A stretch of 6,750 nt of DNA from Deltaproteobacteria bacterium (GCA_009668925.1 SBEK01000199.1:1-6750); one strand, 5' to 3'; shown: positions 1 to 6,660, numbered from the stretch's first letter. The notes: generated by a model from the sequence alone, not told the origin. A program made the numbers and translations.

Positions 1-319
1 CTTCTTCAAAATCCGTCCAGACATCGGCCTCGGTCACGAGAATGATGACATCGGCGCGATCGAAGACCTTGGCCGTTTTTTTCAGACGGGCGTCGGACAG
101 GAAGGATTGATCGTCCAGACCCGCCGTATCCAGAAACAAAGCGGGCCCGAGCGGCAAGAGCTCCATCGCTTTTTCCACCACATCGGTTGTCGTCCCGGCG
201 ACGGGCGAGGTGATGGCGATGTCCTGCCCCAGCACTAAATTGAGGAGGCTGGATTTCCCGACATTGGTGCGCCCCATGAGTGCTATATGCAACCGGTTTC
301 CCTTCGGCGTGGTATTCAT
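1..319 (-). CDS. hydF: [FeFe]-hydrogenase H-cluster maturation GTPase HydF (N-terminal part, cut by window edge)
   Basis: HydF is the GTPase scaffold on which the 2Fe subcluster of the H-cluster is completed before transfer to apo-HydA in the cytoplasm. The visible 106 residues are the start of its GTPase domain. A P-loop GRTNVGKS lies at residues 16-23, a Thr-rich G2 segment (GTTTD) at 42-46, and the G3 motif DTAG at 64-67. The run KAMELLPLGP just before G3 (residues 50-59) is typical of HydF rather than Era or MnmE. The dimerisation domain and C-terminal Cys cluster-binding domain lie beyond the left edge. The ATG at 319 overlaps the aspA stop codon (ATGA), and only a weak purine run (AGGGA) precedes it inside aspA, so translational coupling is likely. 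The neighbouring hydA supports the assignment. Alternative: another TrmE/Era-family GTPase, unlikely here. Confidence 0.93.
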   Translation of the reverse strand, partial: MNTTPKGNRLHIALMGRTNVGKSSLLNLVLGQDIAITSPVAGTTTDVVEKAMELLPLGPALFLDTAGLDDQSFLSDARLKKTAKVFDRADVIILVTEADVWTDFEE

Positions 320-1701
320 CGTTTTTCGTCCCTGTAGCCCAGAGCCGTCAACCGCTGCGGAGCAAAGAGCTCATCAATCAATTCTTTTCCCAGCTTTTCT
401 TCAAGAAAATGCCTCATGTTTTTCTCAGCGCCCGAAGCAAACTCCGTGACGAGCCGCGTGGCTTCCTCATAGCCGATGACGGGCAGCAAAGCCGTGATAA
501 TCATGGGGCTTAGGTTGAAATATTCCTCGCACTTCTCCCGGCGCGCGGTGATGCCTTGCACATGTCCGGTAAGGAGGTTGTCGATGTTCACGAGGAGATC
601 AAGCGACTCCAGAAGCGCGTGGCCCAGAAGCGGCAAAAATTCATTGATTTGCAGAGTGCCCCGGGCTGCCGCTTCGGTCACCATGCCGTCGTTGGCCATA
701 ACCTTGAGGCCTGTTTGAATGACTGTTTCCGCGAGAACCGGGTTGATTTTGCCGGGCATGATGGAAGATCCTGCCAGAAGTTCGGGCAGGCGGATTTCGG
801 AAAGCAAGTTCATCAGACGCAGATCATTGGCGATTTTGATCAGATTCACGGCGTGCGCCTTGAGAATGGCGGAAACCTCGACAAAAACGTCCGCGTTGGC
901 GGTTTCTCCCAGCATGTTTTCGCCGCGGGCGAGCCCCAGACCCGTTACTTCCCGCAATTTCTCGATGACCAGAAAGATGTAGTTTCTGGATGCGGTAAGC
1001 CCCGTGCCCACGGCGGTGCCGCCTAAATTGACGACGCGCAGGCGCTCTTCACATTTGAACGCCCGCCACCGGTCGCGGGCAATCGCTTCGGCAAAAGCGG
1101 AGAACTCGGCGCCCAGCGTGATCGGCACGGCTTCCTGCAGCTCCGTCCGTCCGAGCTTGACGATATCGGCAAATTCCTTTTCTTTTTCCTGAAAGGCGCC
1201 CTGCAGGCCGGCAACCGCCCGGGCCAGATCCCGGAGACGAAAGATAGCGGCAACTTTAATTGCCGTGGGATAAACGTCATTGGTCGATTGATGCAGATTG
1301 ACATCCTCCAGCGGATGAATAAGGCGGTAATCGCCCCTCCGGCCTCCGGCCAGTTCAATGGCCCGGTTGGCGATGACTTCATTCAGATTCATGTTGGTCG
1401 ATGTTCCGGCTCCGCCCTGCAGGGCATCCACCGGAAACTGATCGGCAAGCAATCCGTCGGATATTTCCCGGCACGCCTGCCCGATGAGCAGGGATTTCTC
1501 TTTGGAAAGAAAGCCGGTTTCCTCGTTGGCCTGGCAGCAGGCCAACTTGACGCGTGCCAGCGCCCGGATGAGCGAGGGGTTCACCCTTTGTTCGCTGATG
1601 CGAAAGTTTTGGATGGCGCGCTGGGTGTGGATTCCCCAATAAACGTCGCCCGGAACGCACATCTCGCCCAATAAATCTTTTTCCAGCCTTTGTTTGCTCA
1701 T
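316..1701 (-). CDS. aspA: Aspartate ammonia-lyase (aspartase/fumarase superfamily), hydrogenase-linked
   Basis: Predicted to convert L-aspartate to fumarate and ammonium. The 461 residues are close to the usual 465-480 of the family. Seen in sequence: GGAGTSTNMN at 96-105, VNLHQSTND at 134-142, GRTELQEA at 184-191, and the superfamily signature GSSIMPGKIN at 311-320, whose Ser312, Lys318 and Asn320 match the catalytic Ser and substrate-binding residues of Bacillus AspB. Tyr/Val-rich VYPT after QSTND and the EAVPIT context favour aspartase over fumarase. Two oddities: the SGPR segment usually found between NDLR and the GSS loop is missing, and Glu187 replaces the His/Gln of GRT[HQ]LQ. The ATG at 1701 is chosen because residues 1-30 align with the start of known aspartases, although there is no good Shine-Dalgarno site. 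It sits directly upstream of hydF with a 4-base overlap, so a role in supplying ammonium for H-cluster maturation is plausible but inferred. A paralogue with a different amino-acid substrate is the main alternative. Confidence 0.85.
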   Translation of the reverse strand: MSKQRLEKDLLGEMCVPGDVYWGIHTQRAIQNFRISEQRVNPSLIRALARVKLACCQANEETGFLSKEKSLLIGQACREISDGLLADQFPVDALQGGAGTSTNMNLNEVIANRAIELAGGRRGDYRLIHPLEDVNLHQSTNDVYPTAIKVAAIFRLRDLARAVAGLQGAFQEKEKEFADIVKLGRTELQEAVPITLGAEFSAFAEAIARDRWRAFKCEERLRVVNLGGTAVGTGLTASRNYIFLVIEKLREVTGLGLARGENMLGETANADVFVEVSAILKAHAVNLIKIANDLRLMNLLSEIRLPELLAGSSIMPGKINPVLAETVIQTGLKVMANDGMVTEAAARGTLQINEFLPLLGHALLESLDLLVNIDNLLTGHVQGITARREKCEEYFNLSPMIITALLPVIGYEEATRLVTEFASGAEKNMRHFLEEKLGKELIDELFAPQRLTALGYRDEKR

Positions 1702-1731
1702 GGTTTATTCTAATATAAAAGTAACGGTAAA

Positions 1732-1766
1732 AAAAGAGGTTTGTCCCGAGCGGACAAACCTCTTTT
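1732..1766 (-). terminator. Perfect intrinsic terminator between hydA and aspA (bidirectional form)
   Basis: A 15-bp perfect inverted repeat (arms 1732-1746 and 1752-1766) flanks the 5-base loop 1747-1751. On the minus strand the stem is followed by seven T residues (complement of 1729-1735), three of which lie beyond the stem; the other four are its last A-U pairs. It begins 28 bases after the hydA stop codon, as expected for a Rho-independent terminator of the hydB-hydA transcript. The plus strand also has a T-run at 1763-1766, but no plus-strand gene ends here. Its U-tract ends only 27 bases before the aspA start, so it also affects how aspA-hydF can be expressed. Confidence 0.9.
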
Positions 1767-1793
1767 CTACGCTATTCGAAATCCGAAAAAGAT

Positions 1794-3554
1794 CTACTCA
1801 TCTTCCTTGTGGGGCAGATCGGTGCCTCTTTGCGTGTATTTCGTGTGCAGAAGCTCATGCGACTTGTGCCCCAGCGGTTCTTTGAGGAATTTGTCGTAGA
1901 GTTTCTTCACCGATTCATTTTCGTGGGACTGACGTTTCTTTTGAACCTTGCCGTCATCGGCATAAAGTGCCGCTGATCTTTTCACGCGGATATCATTGTT
2001 TGTGGGAATCGGCTCGCCGCCTCCGGAGATGCAGCCGCCCGGGCAGCACATGACTTCGATGAAGGCATAATTGGCCTTGCCTTCGCGGATCTTATCCATC
2101 AGCTTGCGGGCATTGCCCAGACCATGCGCGACGGCGATGCTGACGTCTCCCAGCGCGCCGACCTTTACCGTGGCTTCCTTGACGCCTTCCAGTCCGCGGA
2201 CAGGCGTAATGTCCAGGCTGGGTAGGTTTTCGCCGGTCACGACGGCGTAGACCGTACGCAGCGCGGCTTCCATAACGCCGCCCGTGGCGCCGAAGATGGT
2301 GCCGGCGCCCGTGTACTCGCCCATCGGAGCATCGTAATCTTCATCGGCCAGGTTTTCAAAATCGATGCCGGCTTCGTGAATCATTCGGCCCAATTCGCGG
2401 GTTGTGAGCACATAGTCCACATCGCGGTAACCGCTGCTCTTCATTTCCGGTCGCTGCGCTTCAAATTTCTTGGCGGTGCAGGGCATGATGGAAACGGACA
2501 CGATGTCTTTCGGATCGATGCCCGCCGTTTGGGCGTAATAGGTTTTGGCCAGCGCCCCGAACATCTGCTGCGGCGACTTGCAGGTGGACAGATGGGGCAG
2601 CAGATCCGGGTAGAAGTGTTCGCAGAACTTGATCCAGCCGGGGCTGCACGATGTGATCATGGGCAGCTTGCCGCCTTCTTTCACGCGCTTCAGCAATTCA
2701 TTGCCTTCCTCAATGATCGTGAGGTCGGCTGTGAAGTTCGTGTCAAAGACCTTGTCGAATCCCAGCCGGCGCAGGGCGGCAATCATCTTGCCGGTGACCA
2801 GTGAGCCGGGAGGCATGCCGAATTCTTCGCCCAGGGCGGCGCGGATGGCCGGCGCTTCCTGGACGACCACGTGCTTGGTCGGATCGTTGAGGGCCTTCCA
2901 AACCAGATCGACGTCGTCTTTTTCGTAAAGCGCGCCGACCGGGCAGGCCAGAATGCACTGACCACAGGTAACGCAGTTGGACTCAATCAAGGGAAGATTG
3001 AAAGCCGGCGTGACTTTGACATCGCTTCCGCGATGGGCCGGTGTCAGAACACTCACCGTCTGAATCTGCTCGCAGACCGTGATGCAGCGGTGGCATTCAA
3101 TGCATTTGCGGCTGTCGCGCACAATTGACGGGCTGGAGCGGTCGATGGACTCCTCTTTGTTGAACTCGGAGGTGGGGAAGCGGACTTCTTTCAGGCCGAC
3201 AAATTCGGCCACTTTCTGCAGTTCGCAGCTGCCGTTCCGGACGCAGAAATTGCATTCCTGCGGATGATTGGCCAGAAGCAGTTCCACGACCATTTTCCTG
3301 GCTTCACGGACTTTTTCGGTGTTGGTGCGGACGACCATGCCTTCCATGACCGGAAAAACGCAGGCGGCGATGAGAGAACGCTGTCCTTCCACCTCCGTCA
3401 TGCAGACGCGGCACGCGCCGGGGGTATGGTGAATTTCAGGCCAGGCGCAAAGCGTCGGGATTTTAATGCCGGCGCTTCGGGCGGCCTCGAGAATGGTTGC
3501 GCCGGCCGGCGCTTCCACAGGCCGATTATCAATAGTCAATTTAACAGTGGACAT
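1794..3554 (-). CDS. hydA: [FeFe]-hydrogenase catalytic subunit HydA (M3 architecture, NAD(P)-linked/bifurcating type)
   Basis: Catalyses reversible 2H+ + 2e- to H2 in the cytoplasm. Length 586 residues, like CpI and HndD. Domain order: [2Fe-2S] ferredoxin (Cys36, 48, 51, 65); His-ligated [4Fe-4S] site (His97, Cys101, 104, 110); two [4Fe-4S] motifs (Cys151, 154, 157, 161 and Cys194, 197, 200, 204); H-cluster domain from about 225; small-subunit-like tail from about 530 ending in GHKSHELLHTKY. The H-cluster loops are L1 TSCSPGW (301-307), L2 MPCTAKK (357-363) and L3 EVMCCPGGC (500-508). Proton-path residues matching CpI C299, E279, E282, S319 and R286 are Cys303, Glu283, Glu286, Ser323 and Arg290. 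L1 has Ser304 where CpI has ligand Cys300, and L3 has Cys503 where Ala is usual. The ATG follows an AAGGAG site by nine bases and lies 31 bases after the hydB stop, so the two are co-transcribed. No signal peptide is seen. The HydB-type partner points to a soluble pyridine-nucleotide-linked enzyme. Confidence 0.96.
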   Translation of the reverse strand: MSTVKLTIDNRPVEAPAGATILEAARSAGIKIPTLCAWPEIHHTPGACRVCMTEVEGQRSLIAACVFPVMEGMVVRTNTEKVREARKMVVELLLANHPQECNFCVRNGSCELQKVAEFVGLKEVRFPTSEFNKEESIDRSSPSIVRDSRKCIECHRCITVCEQIQTVSVLTPAHRGSDVKVTPAFNLPLIESNCVTCGQCILACPVGALYEKDDVDLVWKALNDPTKHVVVQEAPAIRAALGEEFGMPPGSLVTGKMIAALRRLGFDKVFDTNFTADLTIIEEGNELLKRVKEGGKLPMITSCSPGWIKFCEHFYPDLLPHLSTCKSPQQMFGALAKTYYAQTAGIDPKDIVSVSIMPCTAKKFEAQRPEMKSSGYRDVDYVLTTRELGRMIHEAGIDFENLADEDYDAPMGEYTGAGTIFGATGGVMEAALRTVYAVVTGENLPSLDITPVRGLEGVKEATVKVGALGDVSIAVAHGLGNARKLMDKIREGKANYAFIEVMCCPGGCISGGGEPIPTNNDIRVKRSAALYADDGKVQKKRQSHENESVKKLYDKFLKEPLGHKSHELLHTKYTQRGTDLPHKEDE

Positions 3555-3563
3555 GAATTCTTT

Positions 3564-3569
3564 CTCCTT
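3564..3569 (-). promoter_or_regulatory. Shine-Dalgarno site of hydA
   Basis: The minus strand reads AAGGAG here, nine bases before the ATG at 3554. It lies in the 31-base gap after the hydB stop codon and fixes the hydA start. A strong own ribosome site in so short a gap fits an operon with independent translation initiation on HydA. Confidence 0.85.
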
Positions 3570-3585
3570 AAACGAAACATATGAA

Positions 3586-6500
3586 TTAAACAGCGGCGTC
3601 GCAGCGCAGGCAGCGGCACGCTTCCTTCATGGCATCCTCCCGGCTGAAGCCCAGTTCCACTTCCGCAAAGCTCATCTTGCGGGTGGCGTGGTGCATTTCG
3701 GGCATCGCCATTTGCGGCGTCTCCACCGAGTCTTCATCAATCACCAGCGGAACGATGATGTCTTCCAGCGCCGGTTTGACGTAAGCCGGTTCATGGTTGG
3801 CCACACGGATGGCGGCGTCGATATCGTCGGCGGCCTGATGGCCGGCGCCGATGGCCGCGATAACCGTATCCGGCCCGGTTTCGGCGTCGCCGCCCGCGAA
3901 ATAGCGGGGGTTCGTCGTGCGGGAGGCGTAGCCCTTGCCGACGGTATAGCAATCCCACTTATTGATGTCGACGCCGATTTTCTTATCCACAAAACTCATA
4001 TCCGGCACCTGGCCGATGGCTGCGACAATGGCGTCGACGGCCAGCGTAAATTCCGAACCGGCAACGGGCACCGGTCTTTTGCGGCCGCTGTTGTCGAAGT
4101 CGCCCAGCGTCATGCGCTGGCAGGTGATGGATGAAACTTTGCCTTTGGCGCCGTCGATCTTAAGCGGAGCGACGAGATATTCAATCTTGATGCCTTCTTC
4201 TTCCGCTGCTTTGATTTCTTCTTCGGCGGCCGGCATATCGGCTCTCAAACGGCGATAAAGGATCGTGACGTCGGAGCCGAGCCGGAGCGCAACACGGGCG
4301 GCGTCAATCGCCGAGTTACCACCGCCGATAACGGCCACCTTCTTGCCCAGCGTCTTCTCGCCTTTGAGCCACTTGTCTTCATTGTTGTTGAAGTCGCGCA
4401 GGAATTCAACGCCTCCGAAGACATTGCCAAGGTCTTCGCCGTCCACGCCCATCTTCTGACTTTTGTGTGCGCCGGTGGCGAGATAGAAGTAATCGAAGTC
4501 TTTTTCAATCTGCTCAAAAGAGATGTCCCGGCCCACGCGGGTGTTGAGACGAATGTCAACGCCCAGGGCGGTGATGTCATCGATCTCTCCCTGCAGGATG
4601 GTACGGGGCAGCCGGTAAGAAGGGATGCCCCAGTAGAGCATTCCGCCAGCTTTGTTCAGTTCTTCAAATACCGTTACCTTGTAGCCGCGCAGTGCGAGAT
4701 CGCGGGCGGCTGTGAGTCCTGCGGGACCCGCGCCGACGACGGCGATTTTTTCCTTGCGGGTGACGGGCACCGCCGCTGTTTTCGGACGCGAGGCATTGTC
4801 GGTGATGAAGCGCTTCAGGAATTTGATGGCCAGCGGCTCATCCATATTTCCGCGGCGGCACTTGCTCTGGCACTTGTGGTCGCAGACGCGGCCGCAGACG
4901 GACGGGAAGGGGTTGGTCTGAAGCAGAATTTTGTAGGCATCTTCAAACCGGCCTTCGCGAACCAGCGCGATGTAGGACGGGATGTCCATTTCAATCGGGC
5001 AGGTGTGCTGGCAGGGGGATTTGTACATCGCCGAGCAGACGGTCGCGCGGCAGCGATGCTCAAAGATATGCTCCTCGTATTCCTTCTTGAAATAACGGAT
5101 GGTGCTTAAAACGGGATTGGGAGCGGTCTGTCCCAGTCCGCAGAGCGCCGCATTCTTGATGACGCTTGCCATTTCCTCGAGTAGTTCGATGTCACCCGCT
5201 TTTCCCTTGCCTTTGGTGATGTCGGTCAGCAGATCCAGCATGCGCTTCGTCCCTTCCCGGCAGGGCGTGCATTTTCCGCAGGACTCATCCTGGCAGAAAT
5301 CCATGAAGAACCGCGCCATATCGACGGCGCATTTGTCTTCGTTCATGACGATCAATCCGCCGGAGCCCATGATGGCGCCGAGTTCCGCGACTTTTTCGTA
5401 ATCGACCGAGGCGTTCAAGTGCTGAATCGGGATACAGCCGCCGGACGGGCCGCCCAGCTGGGCCGCCTTGAATTTCTTGCCTTTGGGGATGCCGCCGCCG
5501 ATGTCATAAACAATGGTTCCCAGCTTGGTGCCCATGGGGACTTCCACGAGGCCCACGTTGTTCACGTCGCCGGTGAGGGCGAAGACTTTCGTGCCCTTGC
5601 TCTTTTCCGTGCCGACGGAGGCGTACCACTTGGCGCCGCGCAGAATGATCTGGCCGACGTTGGCCAGCGTTTCGACGTTGTTGAGGATACTGGGTTTCTG
5701 CCACAGACCCGCGACAGCCGGGAAGGGCGGACGGGGTCGGGGCATGCCGCGTTTGCCTTCGATGGACGTCATCAGGGCGGTTTCTTCGCCGCAGACAAAG
5801 GCACCCGCGCCCTGGTAAATCTCCAGATCAAAATTAAAACCGGTTCCTAAAATATCATTGCCCAGAAGACCGGCGTCTTTGGCCTGGGCGATGGCGACAT
5901 TCAGCCGATGGATGGCCAGCGGATATTCCGCACGGCAGTAAATATAGCCATGCTGAGAACCGATCGCTTTGGCCGCGATGACCATGCCTTCCAGAACGGC
6001 ATGCGGATCGGCTTCCAGAACGCTGCGGTCCATGAACGCCCCGGGATCGCCTTCGTCGGCATTGCACAACACGTATTTAACATCGCCTTTGGAGCCGGCG
6101 GCAAATTTCCATTTGAGGCCGGTGGGGAATCCCGCACCGCCCCGGCCCCGCAGGCCGGAGTCCAGCATTTCCTGAACGATCTGTTCCGGCGTCATTTCGG
6201 TGAGCGCCTTGGCCATGCCGGCATAGCCGTCGCGGGCGATATATTCTTCAATCTTTTCAGGGTCGATTAATCCGCGATTCTTCAGAACTCTCAGTTCCTG
6301 ATGGGAGAAGAAAGGGATATCCTGCATGGTGGGGATGACTTTATCCGTGCCCGGTTCCCGATAAAGAAGTCTTTCAACCACGCGGCCTTTGACGAGATGC
6401 TCTTCCACCAGTTCGGGCATGTCGGTCGGTTTGAGGTTAATATAGATGACGCCTTCCGGGTAAACCACCATGATGGGACCCAGAGCGCAAAACCCATTGC

Positions 6501-6642
6501 AGCCGGTCTCCACGACCTTGATCTCTTCGGCCAGTTTTCTTTTGACGATTTCTTCCAGAAGGGCGTTCTTGACGCCGAGACTGCCGGATGCCTGGCAACC
6601 GGTGCCGCCGCAAATCAGCAAGTGTGAACGAAATACTTTCAT
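3586..6642 (-). CDS. hydB: HydB-type NADH/FMN diaphorase fused to a GltD/NfnB-like NADPH:FAD oxidoreductase
   Basis: Electron-transfer subunit expected to partner HydA. Length 1018 residues, against about 600 for ordinary HydB. Order: thioredoxin-like [2Fe-2S] domain 1-95 (Cys11, 16, 48, 52); NuoF domain about 105-520 with the FMN motif GRGGAGFPTGLKW (166-178), CNADEGDPGAF (193-203), GAGAFVCGEETALM (278-291) and an N3-type [4Fe-4S] site ESCGKCTPCREG (453-464) plus Cys501; a Cys-rich GltD-like domain 531-600 (Cys531, 536, 544, 548, 583, 587, 591, 595); an FAD Rossmann motif VVGAGPAGLTAA (635-646); a nucleotide domain VIGGGNSAIDAAR (771-783) followed by YRRLRADMPA (796-805), an NADP(H)-type Arg-rich signature; an FAD-closing motif AGGDAETGPDTV (916-927); and a C-terminal Cys tail ACRCLRCD (1008-1015). 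The usual two-cluster ferredoxin tail of HydB is absent. The ATG at 6642 is preferred to an upstream GTG (6669) because a strong AAGGAGG lies 11 bases before it and the GTG extension would run through that site. Likely role: passing electrons among NAD(H), NADP(H) and HydA. Whether it bifurcates cannot be read from sequence. Confidence 0.93.
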   Translation of the reverse strand: MKVFRSHLLICGGTGCQASGSLGVKNALLEEIVKRKLAEEIKVVETGCNGFCALGPIMVVYPEGVIYINLKPTDMPELVEEHLVKGRVVERLLYREPGTDKVIPTMQDIPFFSHQELRVLKNRGLIDPEKIEEYIARDGYAGMAKALTEMTPEQIVQEMLDSGLRGRGGAGFPTGLKWKFAAGSKGDVKYVLCNADEGDPGAFMDRSVLEADPHAVLEGMVIAAKAIGSQHGYIYCRAEYPLAIHRLNVAIAQAKDAGLLGNDILGTGFNFDLEIYQGAGAFVCGEETALMTSIEGKRGMPRPRPPFPAVAGLWQKPSILNNVETLANVGQIILRGAKWYASVGTEKSKGTKVFALTGDVNNVGLVEVPMGTKLGTIVYDIGGGIPKGKKFKAAQLGGPSGGCIPIQHLNASVDYEKVAELGAIMGSGGLIVMNEDKCAVDMARFFMDFCQDESCGKCTPCREGTKRMLDLLTDITKGKGKAGDIELLEEMASVIKNAALCGLGQTAPNPVLSTIRYFKKEYEEHIFEHRCRATVCSAMYKSPCQHTCPIEMDIPSYIALVREGRFEDAYKILLQTNPFPSVCGRVCDHKCQSKCRRGNMDEPLAIKFLKRFITDNASRPKTAAVPVTRKEKIAVVGAGPAGLTAARDLALRGYKVTVFEELNKAGGMLYWGIPSYRLPRTILQGEIDDITALGVDIRLNTRVGRDISFEQIEKDFDYFYLATGAHKSQKMGVDGEDLGNVFGGVEFLRDFNNNEDKWLKGEKTLGKKVAVIGGGNSAIDAARVALRLGSDVTILYRRLRADMPAAEEEIKAAEEEGIKIEYLVAPLKIDGAKGKVSSITCQRMTLGDFDNSGRKRPVPVAGSEFTLAVDAIVAAIGQVPDMSFVDKKIGVDINKWDCYTVGKGYASRTTNPRYFAGGDAETGPDTVIAAIGAGHQAADDIDAAIRVANHEPAYVKPALEDIIVPLVIDEDSVETPQMAMPEMHHATRKMSFAEVELGFSREDAMKEACRCLRCDAAV

Positions 6643-6653
6643 TGATCCAAAAT

Positions 6654-6660
6654 CCTCCTT
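6654..6660 (-). promoter_or_regulatory. Shine-Dalgarno site deciding the hydB start
   Basis: The minus strand reads AAGGAGG, a full consensus, 11 bases before the ATG at 6642. It decides the start: the longer reading from GTG at 6669 would place this site inside the coding sequence and lacks its own ribosome site at proper spacing. A CTCCT run at 6675-6679 (complement) could pair with it; see findings. Confidence 0.85.

Noticed and set aside
1712..1717. TATATT as a -10 box for aspA
   Set aside because: No -35-like hexamer at 16-18 bases and it would leave almost no leader; kept only as a remark under the terminator finding.
1732..1766. Perfect inverted repeat as an operator or insertion-sequence end
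   Set aside because: Position just after the hydA stop, 5-base loop and T-run fit an intrinsic terminator; there is no transposase or target duplication nearby.
3466..4134. Plus-strand open frame of 222 codons
   Set aside because: It lies opposite hydB and the start of hydA and shows only low-complexity, Arg/Ala/Gly/His-rich translation with no recognisable motif, as expected from the antisense of GC-rich codons.
4990..5060. Frameshift or assembly join creating the HydB-GltD fusion
   Set aside because: The reading frame continues without break, the linker keeps HydB-like residues up to Cys536 and GltD-like residues from Cys544, and codon use is uniform across it. It looks like a true fusion, though read-level confirmation is not available here.
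4465..5109. Plus-strand open frame of 214 codons
   Set aside because: It is wholly opposite the GltD-like half of the HydB fusion, which has strong family motifs in its own frame; the antisense product shows none.
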